64,000 nucleotides of DNA, taken from contig NZ_BBMZ01000017.1 of the NCBI RefSeq assembly GCF_000759795.1, positions 1 through 64,000 on the forward strand. Direction: 5' to 3'. Within the stretch, counting starts at the first letter, position 1. Each line of letters begins with the position of its first letter. The notes below the pieces were generated by a model. It was not told where the DNA came from. It searched no databases and worked only from the letters and a program-made list of their open reading frames with translations. A program made the position numbers and the translations under genes. Shown here piece after piece: positions 32,788 to 40,862 of the stretch. Source of the stretch: Pseudescherichia vulneris NBRC 102420 (GTDB taxonomy: Bacteria; Pseudomonadota; Gammaproteobacteria; Enterobacterales; Enterobacteriaceae).

Positions 32788-34061
32788 GCCTGCTCTCCTT
32801 TTACTTGCCCGCTTTTCAGTTTCAACTGCGGACGGGTCATCGGCAGCAAGCCTTCAGGACGCCAAATCATCATCAGTACCATCAGACCACCCAGCATTAA
32901 CATGCTGTACTCATTGAAATCACGCATCAGCTCACGGGAGACCACCAGCAGGATCGCCGCGAGGATAACCGCAAACTGCGAGCCCATCCCACCCAGCACC
33001 ACAATCGCCAGCACGAAGGCAGACTCGGCAAAGGTAAAGGATTCCGGGCTGACGAAGCCCTGACGGGCGGCAAACAGCGTGCCAGCAAAGCCAGCAAACC
33101 CGGCGCTGATGGTAAAGGCGGTCAGCTTGATACGGGTCGGATTGAGGCCCAGCGAGCGGCAGGCGATCTCATCCTCACGCAGCGCTTCCCACGCGCGGCC
33201 CAGCGGCATGCGCAGCAGGCGGTTGATCACGAACAGGGTAAAGACCACCAGCAGCAGTGCCACCAGATAGAGGAACACCACCCGGTCGCTGGGATCGTAC
33301 TTCACGCCGAAGAAGTTGCTGAAGGTATCCCAGCCACCTTCACGGGCGGTACGGCTAAACTCAAGACCAAACAGCGTCGGTTTCGGGATCTGGCTGATAC
33401 CGTTCGGGCCCCCGGTCACTTCGGTGTTGTTGAGCAGCAGAATACGCACGATCTCACCGAAGCCGAGGGTCACGATCGCCAGATAGTCGCCGCGCAGGCG
33501 CAGCACCGGGAAGCCCAGCAGGAAGCCCGCCGCGGCGGACACCAGCCCCGCCAGCGGCAGGCAGGTCCAGAAGCCGAGACCGTAATAGTGGTTCAGCAGG
33601 GCAAAGGTATAGGCCCCAATGGCGTAGAAGCCACCGTAGCCCAGCACCAGCAGACCAGAGAGGCCTACCACCACGTTCAGCCCGAGGCCGAGGATAATGT
33701 AGATCATGGTCAGGGTGGCGATATCCACCGTGCCGCGTGAGACCACAAACGGCCACGCCACGGCGGCAACCAACAGGGCAACGAGGAACAGCTTCTGCTT
33801 AACCGTCGAACCGTCAATGGCGGGCAGGACAAACTTCGGCCCGGAGACGTTCTTCAGCCCTTTTTGCATCATTGGGCGCAGAAGCTGGAACAGAAAGACC
33901 ACGGCGGTGCCGATAAAGACCCACTGCCAGCGGATATCCGCCGCGCTGCCGACCACCAGCTTGGTGCCGTCGAGGCTGAGCTGGACGCCCATAAAGACGC
34001 CCGCCAGCACAAAGAAGAGCGCAGCGGAGAGCAGCGCCATCGCAAAATGCATCGGTTTCAT
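32784..34061 (-). CDS. livM: LivM, branched-chain amino acid permease
   Basis: Inner-membrane permease with 425 residues and about ten hydrophobic helices. The long N-terminal extension before the conserved core ([20 protein letters not shown]) is normal for LivM. The coupling segment [20 protein letters not shown] is intact. Overlaps livG and livH by 4 nt each. Confidence 0.96.
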   Translation of the reverse strand: MKPMHFAMALLSAALFFVLAGVFMGVQLSLDGTKLVVGSAADIRWQWVFIGTAVVFLFQLLRPMMQKGLKNVSGPKFVLPAIDGSTVKQKLFLVALLVAAVAWPFVVSRGTVDIATLTMIYIILGLGLNVVVGLSGLLVLGYGGFYAIGAYTFALLNHYYGLGFWTCLPLAGLVSAAAGFLLGFPVLRLRGDYLAIVTLGFGEIVRILLLNNTEVTGGPNGISQIPKPTLFGLEFSRTAREGGWDTFSNFFGVKYDPSDRVVFLYLVALLLVVFTLFVINRLLRMPLGRAWEALREDEIACRSLGLNPTRIKLTAFTISAGFAGFAGTLFAARQGFVSPESFTFAESAFVLAIVVLGGMGSQFAVILAAILLVVSRELMRDFNEYSMLMLGGLMVLMMIWRPEGLLPMTRPQLKLKSGQVKGEQA

Positions 34062-34984
34062 ACTTTTTCAACCTCCGGGCGGCCCAGGATACCGGTTGGC
34101 ATCACCAACAGCACCAGGATCAGCAGAGCAAACGACACCACATCTTTATACTCGGTACTCAGGTACGCGGAGGAGAGCGATTCGGCTACGCCGAGGATCA
34201 GGCCGCCAATCATCGCGCCAGGAATACTGCCGATCCCACCCAATACTGCGGCAGTAAAGGCTTTCATCCCGGCCATAAAGCCGATGTAGGGGTTGATCAC
34301 GCCGTAGAACTGGCCGAGCAGCACGCCCGCCACGGCGGCCATCGCCGCACCAATCACAAAGGTAAGCGCGATAACGCGGTCGGTGTTAATCCCCAGCAGG
34401 CTGGCCATCTTCAAATCTTCCGCGCAGGCGCGGCAGGCGCGGCCCATGCGGGAGTAGCGGATGAACAGGGTCAGCGCCAGCATGGCAACGAAGGTGACGA
34501 TCCAGATCACCAGCTGCATGGTGGTGATCGAGGCGGCGAAGTTCTCGCTGCTGCCGATAGTCCACTGGCCGTTGAACAGGCTCGGCAGCGCCACGTCACG
34601 CGATCCTTCGGTCAGGCTGACGTAGTTTTGCAGGAAGATGGACATCCCGATGGCGGAGATCAGCGCGATCAGGCGCTTGGAGTTACGCACTGGGCGATAG
34701 GCCACCCGTTCGATACTCCAGCCGTAGGCGCTGGCGATCACAATCGCGCCAACGAATCCGGCGGCCACCAGCAGCCAGCTGCTGTCGATGCCCATCATCA
34801 TCAGGGCGGCGATGATCATAAAGGAGACATAGCTACCGATCATGTAGACCTCGCCGTGGGCGAAGTTGATCATGCCGATAATGCCGTAAACCATGGTGTA
34901 GCCGATGGCGATAAGTGCATAGGTGCTTCCCAGCGTCACGCCATTAAACATCTGCTGCAGGAAGTAGAGGAACTGCTCGGACAT
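34058..34984 (-). CDS. livH: LivH, branched-chain amino acid permease
   Basis: Inner-membrane permease partner of LivM with 308 residues, as in E. coli ([20 protein letters not shown] at the start). The coupling region [20 protein letters not shown] is conserved. In E. coli it follows livK; here only the tail of livK remains upstream, so livH is now the first complete gene of the unit and must rely on a promoter in the AT-rich gap at 35083-35470 or at the old livK promoter. Confidence 0.96.
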   Translation of the reverse strand: MSEQFLYFLQQMFNGVTLGSTYALIAIGYTMVYGIIGMINFAHGEVYMIGSYVSFMIIAALMMMGIDSSWLLVAAGFVGAIVIASAYGWSIERVAYRPVRNSKRLIALISAIGMSIFLQNYVSLTEGSRDVALPSLFNGQWTIGSSENFAASITTMQLVIWIVTFVAMLALTLFIRYSRMGRACRACAEDLKMASLLGINTDRVIALTFVIGAAMAAVAGVLLGQFYGVINPYIGFMAGMKAFTAAVLGGIGSIPGAMIGGLILGVAESLSSAYLSTEYKDVVSFALLILVLLVMPTGILGRPEVEKV

Positions 34985-35028
34985 AACCTAACCTTTCTAA
35001 ACTCGCCTGATTCACCGGGCGATTGAGA

Positions 35029-35082
35029 TTTACTGAGCTACCGAAGACGAACCATCGGCATGCCATGCAAAGACACCGAACA
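35029..35082 (-). pseudogene. livK: livK remnant: last 17 codons of the leucine-specific binding protein
   Basis: Read on the minus strand in the right frame, this encodes VFGVFAWHADGSSSVAQ then a stop. That is the C-terminus expected for LivK (compare LivJ in this window, [16 protein letters not shown], and the E. coli LivK ending GVFQWHADGSSTKAK). An in-frame stop lies just upstream and no binding-protein sequence continues, so about 350 codons are missing. It sits 44 nt before livH, where livK belongs. Confidence 0.8.
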
Positions 35083-35470
35083 CACATCCCTATGGTTAAA
35101 AAGCATTCTGTACTTTTATTAAACAACGCTATTTTTACCAGCACGCTTAATGGTTTAGCGCAGTTTTTACCGTTAAACCTGATTAAATACTCTATTTTTC
35201 AGGCTATTAAGCAGAGATAATATTCTGTATTAACACAGAGATAAACAAAAAAAAGCGTGGGTTCCAGCATAAAATAATGGGACAAAGAGCGGAATAAATC
35301 ACTACTGATTAGCGGAAAAAACTGCCTGTTTTTCGATCCCTGATGTTTAAAACTGCTTCAGCGGCTGCGTTAAAAGTATTCAGCTGATCCAGACAACGAA
35401 AAAGTGAAAGCGTCTGGCTAAGGAAATTGAGTACACTGCTGCCATCTTTTGAGATTTGGACCCGCAGTGA
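35083..35470. other. AT-rich intergenic region between livK remnant and panM
   Basis: About 390 nt with no supportable gene, clearly richer in A+T than the flanks. It probably holds the promoter serving livH (formerly livK) on the minus strand and the panM promoter on the plus strand. Small frames crossing it have no protein-like sequence. No hairpin with a T run was seen. Confidence 0.5.
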
Positions 35471-35866
35471 ATGAAACTGACCATCATCCGTTTAGACACG
35501 TTTAGCGACCAGGATCGCATTGATTTAGCTAAAATTTGGCCGGAGTACTCTGCATCGTCGTTAAACGTTGACGATACGCACCAGATCTACGCCGCTCGCT
35601 TTAATGAGCGACTGCTGGCCGCGGTGCGTGTGACCCTCAGCGGCAGCGAGGGGGCACTGGATTCTCTGCGCGTACGGGACGTGACGCGCCGTCGTGGCGT
35701 GGGGCAGTATCTGATTGAAGAGGCGATGGCGCGTAATCCGCAGGTGACTCGGTGGTGGATAGCGGACGTCGGCGTTGAAGACCGCAGCATCATGGCCGCC
35801 TTTACCCAAACGCTGGGCTTTAGCCCACGGCAGAACGGCTGGGAGAAGTGGGTGCAGCAGCCATAA
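35471..35866 (+). CDS. panM: PanM (PanZ), aspartate decarboxylase maturation factor
   Basis: GNAT-fold protein that binds acetyl-CoA and triggers self-cleavage of the PanD zymogen to form its pyruvoyl cofactor, and damps PanD when CoA is high. It has 131 residues (E. coli 127). The acetyl-CoA loop is RDVTRRRGVGQYLIEEAM. It lies in its conserved place between the liv transporter genes and livJ. A REP-like sequence directly follows its stop codon. Confidence 0.93.
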   Translation: MKLTIIRLDTFSDQDRIDLAKIWPEYSASSLNVDDTHQIYAARFNERLLAAVRVTLSGSEGALDSLRVRDVTRRRGVGQYLIEEAMARNPQVTRWWIADVGVEDRSIMAAFTQTLGFSPRQNGWEKWVQQP

Positions 35867-35890
35867 AAAAGCCCGGTGGCGCTTACCGGA
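35863..35890. repeat. Left copy of a direct repeat flanking the toxin-antitoxin module
   Basis: The 21 nt at 35863-35883, beginning within the panM stop codon (ATAAAAAAGCCCGGTGGC...), recur exactly at 36802-36822 beyond the antitoxin gene. The copy continues as a truncated REP palindrome. Confidence 0.8.
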
Positions 35891-35899
35891 CATTAATTT

Positions 35900-36418
35900 T
35901 TATGAATAAAGCTGCTCGATAGATTTTGTCGGGTAAAAAAGCGCGTGCGCGTTTTCTCCTACCAACGGAATAAATCCCAGCGAGAGATAAAACGCATGCG
36001 CTTTCTCGTTCATAGCTTCAACAAACAGCCCATGGATGCCCACGGCCTGCGAGGCGGAATAGACAACTTTCATCGCATGGGAAACCAATACCGCGCCCCA
36101 CCCTTTTCCTTGCAGAGAGCGATCGACGGCCAGGCGGCCTAAGGTGACGCTGGGAATATTTTTATAAGGGATTTTCTTCTGCTGTGACTTTGACGGCAGG
36201 GCAACGCGTTCAAAGCAGCTTCCTGACAGGGTGTAGTAGCCTAGCACCCGCCGTTCCGGCGTTGTCGTTCGCAGGATATAGGCGCGCAGAATTTTTCCGG
36301 CATGCTGCCGTCTGAGATGCTCGATTAGAAAGAGATTCAGGGCTGTTTCCCCGCAGTCGAACTGCTGCCAGTCATACTCCGCATCCTCTGCGAGGATCTC
36401 TATCGTCAGGTTTTCCAC
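35900..36418 (-). CDS. AtaT/TacT-like GNAT toxin
   Basis: Predicted tRNA-acetylating toxin of a type II toxin-antitoxin pair. It has 172 residues, very like E. coli AtaT (start ENLTIEILAEDAEYDWQQFD). Family hallmarks are FDCGETALNLFL near the N-terminus, the acetyl-CoA loop GRLAVDRSLQGKGWGAVLV, and the active-site tyrosine region AHAFYLSLGFIPL. Such toxins acetylate charged tRNA (AtaT acts on initiator Met-tRNA) and stop translation; the target here is not determined. The antitoxin gene ends 3 nt upstream. The module is inserted between panM and livJ. Confidence 0.9.
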   Translation of the reverse strand: MENLTIEILAEDAEYDWQQFDCGETALNLFLIEHLRRQHAGKILRAYILRTTTPERRVLGYYTLSGSCFERVALPSKSQQKKIPYKNIPSVTLGRLAVDRSLQGKGWGAVLVSHAMKVVYSASQAVGIHGLFVEAMNEKAHAFYLSLGFIPLVGENAHALFYPTKSIEQLYS

Positions 36419-36421
36419 GGT

Positions 36422-36691
36422 TCACTCCATGTCTTGAAGACGTTTCGCCGCGCGCTGAAGTTTTTCATTCGGTGAGGGTGGGTTACTGAGCGCTTCCATG
36501 ACGCGGATCCAGGACTCGTCGTTCAGAACAACCCGGCGATGCTGCTCAATAACTTCTGCGGCTCTTTCCGATGCGCTAGTAAGCATAAACTGCGTGACTG
36601 ACTGATTGGTCAGGGCGGCAGCCTCCTCAATAATGCTTTTGTCATCGTCAGTTAAGCGCAGATCGATACGCTGCTTTTTTAGTGCCGTCAT
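36422..36691 (-). CDS. AtaR/TacA-like DUF1778 antitoxin
   Basis: Ribbon-helix-helix antitoxin of the DUF1778 family, expected to bind both the GNAT toxin and its own promoter. I choose the ATG giving MTALKKQRIDLRLTDDDKS (89 residues); an upstream in-frame start would add seven. The DNA-binding strand is KQRIDLRL and the toxin-binding tail is SNPPSPNEKLQRAAKRLQDM. It precedes the toxin by 3 nt, so translation is likely coupled. A perfect palindrome overlaps its promoter. Confidence 0.9.
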   Translation of the reverse strand: MTALKKQRIDLRLTDDDKSIIEEAAALTNQSVTQFMLTSASERAAEVIEQHRRVVLNDESWIRVMEALSNPPSPNEKLQRAAKRLQDME

Positions 36692-36725
36692 GATGCCTTC
36701 TCCAGCTATCAAGCCTGATAGCGTA

Positions 36726-36780
36726 AATGTACGGATATTTACCGTACATTCATTTTATGCCTGCCAGTATAAAACTTCAA
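36726..36780 (-). promoter_or_regulatory. Promoter and candidate operator of the toxin-antitoxin pair
   Basis: On the minus strand TTGAAG (36775-36780) and TAAAAT (36752-36757) are separated by 17 nt, a good sigma-70 promoter. Immediately downstream is a perfect 9-nt inverted repeat, AATGTACGG / CCGTACATT with a 7-nt centre (36726-36750). This is well placed for autorepression by the antitoxin or antitoxin-toxin complex, which is inferred. Confidence 0.7.
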
Positions 36781-36801
36781 CGCCTGGCGTGTGCGAAGGC
36801 A

Positions 36802-36890
36802 ATAAAAAAGCCCGGTGGCGCTAGCGCTTACCGGGCCTACATGGTCTGAGTGCCGTGGGCCGGGCAAGGTGTTAGCCGCCGCCCGGCGCA
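36802..36890. repeat. Right copy of the direct repeat plus paired REP palindromes
   Basis: Begins with the 21 nt also present at 35863-35883 and continues as a complete REP hairpin (GCCCGGTGGCGCTAGCGCTTACCGGGC), followed by a second inverted REP unit (GCCGGGCAAGG ... CCGCCCGGC). It ends just before the ERIC element. Confidence 0.8.
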
Positions 36891-36901
36891 TTTGCATATC
36901 C

Positions 36902-37029
36902 CATTTTCCCCAGCATTTCGTGTTGCAGGAAGGCGGCAAGTTCGGAAATCCCCGGGAGCTTACATGAGTAAGTGACCGGGGTTGAGGAACGCAGCCAACA
37001 CACCTGCGGCGCGAAAGGCGACGGGAAAA
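36902..37029. repeat. ERIC element (intergenic repeat unit)
   Basis: About 128 nt with the Enterobacterial Repetitive Intergenic Consensus core: AATCCCCGGGAGCTTACATG then AGTAAGTGACCGGGGTTGAG, matching the sequences on which ERIC primers are based, with GTTGCAGGAAGGCGGCAAG to the left and GCAGCCAACACACCTGCGGC to the right. It ends at the livJ stop codon and so will form the 3' end of the livJ message. Confidence 0.88.
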
Positions 37030-38130
37030 TTATTTAGCGTCGGTTGCGGTGCCGTTGGCATGCCAGGTAAACACGCCGAACTCAAAGCCTTTCAGGTCGC
37101 CCTTCTCATCCCATGTCAACGGACCCATTACGGTCTCTACGGAGTTAGCTTTCAGCCAGGTGGCGATTTCAGCCGGATCGGCAGACTGGTTCAGGCCCGC
37201 CTGCAGCGACTGCAGCGCGGCGTAGGTAGTCCACACGAACGCGCCGCTCGGATCCTGTTTCTTCGCCTTGATCGCATCTACAATCGGTTTGTTCGCTGGA
37301 ACCTGATCGTAGTTCTTCGGCTTGGTGACCAGCATGCCTTCCGCAGATTCGCCAGCGATGTTAGAGAGCGATACGTTCGCGACCCCTTCCGGGCCCATGA
37401 ACTGGGTTTTCAGGCCAGCAGCGCGGGCCTGGCGCAGGATCTGGCCCATCTCCGGGTGATAACCGCCGTAGTAAACGAAATCGATATTCTCTTTCTTCAG
37501 GCGCGCCACCAGCGTGGAGAAGTCTTTCTCACCGGCGGTGATACCGTCAAAGAAGACCACGTTCGCGTTACCTTTCTTCAGGTTATCCTGCACGGCGCGG
37601 GCCAGGCCTTCACCGTACTGCTGCTTGTCATGAACAATGGCGATACGCTGCGGTTTCACCTTTTCCAGAATGTATTTCGCCGCGGTCGGACCCTGATCGG
37701 AGTCAAGACCGGTGGTGCGTAATACCAGCTTGTAACCACGCGCGGTCAGCTCCGGCGCTGTCGCCGCTGGCGTGATCATCAGAATGCCTTCGTCTTCGTA
37801 GATATCAGAAGCCGGTTGGGTGGAGGAGGAGCAAAGGTGGCCGATAACATATTTAATGCCGTCGTTAATCACTTTGTTCGCTACCGCAACGGCCTGTTTC
37901 GGGTCGCAGGCATCATCGTATTTTACAATTTGCAGTTTTTCGCCTTTGATACCGCCCTTCGCATTAATGTCTGCAACGGCCTGTTCCGCACCGGTAAACT
38001 CCTGATCGCCGTACTGCGCAACCGGACCGGACATCGCGCCTACCACGGCCACTTTAATGTCTGCCTGTGCCATGGTGCTGAACGCCAGCGCAATACATCC
38101 TGCCAGTAACGCTTTACCCTTCATTTTCAT
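37030..38130 (-). CDS. livJ: LivJ, Leu/Ile/Val-binding periplasmic protein
   Basis: Periplasmic receptor delivering leucine, isoleucine and valine to LivHMGF. From [19 protein letters not shown] it has 366 residues with a signal peptide cleaved near AQA-DI; the start has GGGGAATC upstream, and a further ATG 15 nt earlier is possible. [20 protein letters not shown] and [20 protein letters not shown] bind ligand. It is nearly identical to E. coli LivJ. With livK deleted locally, it appears to be the only binding protein for the transporter in this window. Confidence 0.96.
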   Translation of the reverse strand: MKMKGKALLAGCIALAFSTMAQADIKVAVVGAMSGPVAQYGDQEFTGAEQAVADINAKGGIKGEKLQIVKYDDACDPKQAVAVANKVINDGIKYVIGHLCSSSTQPASDIYEDEGILMITPAATAPELTARGYKLVLRTTGLDSDQGPTAAKYILEKVKPQRIAIVHDKQQYGEGLARAVQDNLKKGNANVVFFDGITAGEKDFSTLVARLKKENIDFVYYGGYHPEMGQILRQARAAGLKTQFMGPEGVANVSLSNIAGESAEGMLVTKPKNYDQVPANKPIVDAIKAKKQDPSGAFVWTTYAALQSLQAGLNQSADPAEIATWLKANSVETVMGPLTWDEKGDLKGFEFGVFTWHANGTATDAK

Positions 38131-38293
38131 CCTGAGATTCCCCATTGTTCTGGTTGTAACGTTTGTTGTGATGTTGTTTTATGGCGCTTTATTTCATATA
38201 TGCGTCTGCCGTACGCGCCTTTTCAGCACACTCTGCTAAAACATACCCCATTTTTATCTTTTGGGAATAGATATTTTGAAATGTAAATCGTGT

Positions 38294-38322
38294 ATGCCCG
38301 GCAGATCGGTGCCGCCGGGCGG
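38294..38322. repeat. REP-type palindrome between livJ and the aminotransferase
   Basis: TGCCCGGCAGATCGGTGCCGCCGGGC hairpin 5 nt after the aminotransferase stop, on its 3' side. Confidence 0.7.
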
Positions 38323-38327
38323 ACAGG

Positions 38328-39593
38328 TTACTGCGTCAGCGAGCGGGAGATGATATCGAGCGCCCGGCGGAACTGCGCATCGGGGATGGTGAGCGGATAG
38401 AGGAAGCGGATCACGTTGCCGTAAACGCCGCAGCTGAGCAGCAGCAGGCCCGCCTCCAGCGCATGGGCCAGTACCTTCTGGGTAAAGGCCGGCGACGGGT
38501 CGCCGGTTTGCGGATCGCAAAACTCCACGGCGACCATCGAACCCAGCGCACGCACGTCAGCAATGTACGGGCAGTTGGCCCTGGCGTTGTTCAGCTCCGT
38601 GACCAGCGCCTCCCCGAGCAGGCGGGAGCGCTCGCAAAGCTGCTCCTCTTCAATGACCTCCAGCACCGCCAGCGCAGAGGCAATCGCCAGCGGGTTACCG
38701 GCGTAGGTGCCCCCCAGCCCACCCGGGGCGGGGGCATCCATCACCTCGGCACGACCAGAGACCGCCGACAGCGGCATGCCACCCGCAAGGCTCTTCGCCA
38801 TGGTGATCAGATCCGGCTTGACGCTGTAGTGCTCCATCGCAAAGAGCTTGCCGGTACGGGCATAGCCGCTCTGTACCTCGTCAGCGATGAGCAGGATGCC
38901 GTGCTGGTCGCAGATCTTACGCACGCCCTGCATAAAGTCGGCGGGCGCAATGACAAAGCCGCCCTCCCCCTGTACCGGCTCCAGCAGAATAGCCGCCACC
39001 TGATCCGGGGCGATATCGGCTTTGAAGATACGATCCAGACTTTTCAGGGCATCCTGGGTTGAGACGTCATGCACCGCATTCGGGTACTGAGCGTGAAAGA
39101 TCGAACCGGGGAAAGGGCCGAAGCCAATTTTATAGGGGGCGACTTTACCGGTCAGGGCCATCGTCATTGAGGTCCGGCCATGGAAGCCGCCGCCGAAGGC
39201 GATCACGCCGGGGCGTTTGCTATAGGCGCGGGCGATTTTAATCGCGTTCTCAACCGCTTCCGCACCGGTAGAGAAGAAGGCTGTTTTTGCCGTCCCTTCG
39301 ACCGGCACGCGAGCGTTGATCTTCTCCGCCAGGGTTATGTAGCTCTCATAGGGCACCACCTGATAGGCCGTGTGGGTAAAGGCGTGGAGCTGCTTCTCGA
39401 CTGCCGCCACCACTTTTGGGTGGCGATGGCCGGTATTCAGCACTGCGATCCCGGCGGCGAAGTCGATCACCTCGTTGCCCTCTACGTCCCACAGCGTGGC
39501 GTTCTCTGCTCTCTCGGCGAAGAAGTTACACATGACGCCGATGCCGCGCGGCGTCGCCTGTAAACGCCGTTCGTTTAGTTCGTTATTTTTCAC
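38328..39593 (-). CDS. GabT/PuuE-type 4-aminobutyrate aminotransferase
   Basis: Class III pyridoxal-phosphate aminotransferase, predicted to move the amino group of 4-aminobutyrate to 2-oxoglutarate giving succinate semialdehyde. I start at the GTG giving (M)KNNELNERRLQATPRG, because AGGGGGAC lies 6-8 nt upstream and the resulting 421 residues equal E. coli PuuE; an upstream ATG would add eight. ADEVQSGYARTGK holds the cofactor aspartate and TMAKSLAGGMPLSAVSG the Schiff-base lysine. E. coli has no gene here between livJ and rpoH. Whether it works in GABA, putrescine or another omega-amino acid pathway is not shown by the context. Confidence 0.88.
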   Translation of the reverse strand: MKNNELNERRLQATPRGIGVMCNFFAERAENATLWDVEGNEVIDFAAGIAVLNTGHRHPKVVAAVEKQLHAFTHTAYQVVPYESYITLAEKINARVPVEGTAKTAFFSTGAEAVENAIKIARAYSKRPGVIAFGGGFHGRTSMTMALTGKVAPYKIGFGPFPGSIFHAQYPNAVHDVSTQDALKSLDRIFKADIAPDQVAAILLEPVQGEGGFVIAPADFMQGVRKICDQHGILLIADEVQSGYARTGKLFAMEHYSVKPDLITMAKSLAGGMPLSAVSGRAEVMDAPAPGGLGGTYAGNPLAIASALAVLEVIEEEQLCERSRLLGEALVTELNNARANCPYIADVRALGSMVAVEFCDPQTGDPSPAFTQKVLAHALEAGLLLLSCGVYGNVIRFLYPLTIPDAQFRRALDIISRSLTQ

Positions 39594-39680
39594 CCTGTCC
39601 CCCTGAGAAATATCCATGCGTAGCGCATCTGTAAGTGTTTGCCAGGGGCTAAAAATTCGCCAGAGCGGGCGCTAAAAAAA

Positions 39681-39713
39681 CAAAACCCCCGGATTTTCAT
39701 CCAGGGGTTTAGC
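39681..39713 (-). terminator. Rho-independent terminator of rpoH
   Basis: On the minus strand AAACCCCTGGAT, a GAAA loop and ATCCGGGGGTTTT form a strong stem followed by a T-rich stretch, 18 nt after the rpoH stop. Confidence 0.9.
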
Positions 39714-39730
39714 AAGTGATTGCGCGAAAG

Positions 39731-40585
39731 TTAGGCTTCGATAGCCGCACGCAGTTTTTTCATCGCATTCTTTTCCAGCTGACGCACGCGCTCGGCAGAG
39801 ACGCCGTACTGGTCGGCCAGCTCCTGCAGCGTGGACTTGTTGTCTTCGTCCAGCCAGCGGGCGCGAATAATCGCCTGGCTACGCTCGTCGAGCCCCTGCA
39901 TCGCATCGGTCAGGCGGTTTGCCGCCTGCTCTTCCCAGTTGTCGTCTTCAATGCCGTCGGCAAAGTTAGACGATTTATCCTGCAGGTAGAGCACCGGTGC
40001 CATCGGCTGGCTATCGGACTCGTCGTCGGAGGACATATCGAAGGTCATGTCCTGCGCGGCCATCCGCGACTCCATCTCACGCACGTCTTTGCTGGAGACG
40101 CCCAGCTCGCGTGCGACCATTTCGACTTCGTCCTGGTTAAACCAGCCCAGACGCTGTTTAGATTTACGCAGGTTAAAGAACAGCTTACGCTGCGCCTTGG
40201 TAGTGGCAACCTTCACAATACGCCAGTTACGCAGGACGTATTCGTGAATTTCGGCTTTGATCCAGTGCACGGCGAACGAGACCAGACGCACACCCACTTC
40301 CGGGTTAAAGCGACGCACGGCCTTCATCAGACCAATGTTACCTTCCTGGATCAGGTCCGCCTGCGGCAGGCCATAGCCCGAGTAGTTACGAGCAATATGA
40401 ACAACAAAGCGCAGGTGAGACAGGATCAGCGTTTTAGCTGCTTCCAGATCGCCCTGGTAATGCAGCTTTTCAGCCAGCGCCCGCTCTTCATCAGCCGTTA
40501 ACATCGGCCAAGCGTTAGCAGCCCGGATATACGACTCCAGGTTACCAACAGGGGCTAAAGCTAAAGTTTGCATTTCTTTGGTCAT
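39731..40585 (-). CDS. rpoH: RpoH, heat-shock sigma factor (sigma-32)
   Basis: Alternative sigma factor that directs RNA polymerase to heat-shock promoters. It has 284 residues, as in E. coli. Region 2 ([20 protein letters not shown]), the RpoH box ([17 protein letters not shown]) and region 4 ([20 protein letters not shown]) are all intact. In E. coli the early coding region folds into an RNA thermosensor, and DnaK, GroEL and FtsH control stability. The upstream gap holds a sigma-E type promoter. Confidence 0.98.
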   Translation of the reverse strand: MTKEMQTLALAPVGNLESYIRAANAWPMLTADEERALAEKLHYQGDLEAAKTLILSHLRFVVHIARNYSGYGLPQADLIQEGNIGLMKAVRRFNPEVGVRLVSFAVHWIKAEIHEYVLRNWRIVKVATTKAQRKLFFNLRKSKQRLGWFNQDEVEMVARELGVSSKDVREMESRMAAQDMTFDMSSDDESDSQPMAPVLYLQDKSSNFADGIEDDNWEEQAANRLTDAMQGLDERSQAIIRARWLDEDNKSTLQELADQYGVSAERVRQLEKNAMKKLRAAIEA

Positions 40586-40698
40586 TCAAATCCTCTCAAT
40601 AGACTTCTTACTGGCGGCGGTTTGTCCCTTTCATCTTTTCAGGAACAGGCAACAAACATGCCAGCGATTGTGAGCAACGAGAATATCATCCACATTTT

Positions 40699-40727
40699 TA
40701 TCAGACAGTGATTTTATCCACAAGTTC
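40699..40727 (-). promoter_or_regulatory. Sigma-E type rpoH promoter with overlapping DnaA box
   Basis: Minus strand GAACTT (40722-40727) and TCTGA (40701-40705) are separated by 16 nt, the sigma-E promoter pattern, at the position of rpoH P3 in E. coli. A perfect DnaA box TTATCCACA (40714-40722) lies in the spacer, with a weaker ATCCACA site nearby. DnaA control of rpoH P3/P4 is known in E. coli. Confidence 0.75.
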
Positions 40728-40809
40728 AATGCCGTCGTGTGAATAGATTACGCACAAATTGTGACACAGCGTTGATAAAAACAGACGCAGGGGAGAAGAG
40801 ATAACAGGG

Positions 40810-40847
40810 ACTCTTTCCCTGCAAGACATCACGTGCAGGAAAAGAGT
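40810..40847. repeat. Inverted repeat between ftsX and rpoH
   Basis: Arms ACTCTTTCCCTGCA and TGCAGGAAAAGAGT (14 nt, one mismatch) around a 10-nt loop, 16 nt after the ftsX stop. There is no T run on either strand, so it may be an RNA-processing or Rho-assisted 3' structure rather than a classic terminator. Confidence 0.7.
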
Positions 40848-40862
40848 ATATCAAAAAATCGC

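Noticed and set aside
34944-35144. Minus-strand 66-codon frame upstream of livH
   Set aside because: It runs through livH and the livK tail in the wrong frame; the correct frame shows the LivK C-terminus instead.
35023-35220. Plus-strand 65-codon frame in the AT-rich gap
   Set aside because: Composition is random-like and it overlaps the livK remnant antisense; no ribosome site.
36739-36939. Minus-strand 66-codon frame between antitoxin and livJ
   Set aside because: It is made of REP and ERIC repeat sequence plus the toxin-antitoxin promoter.
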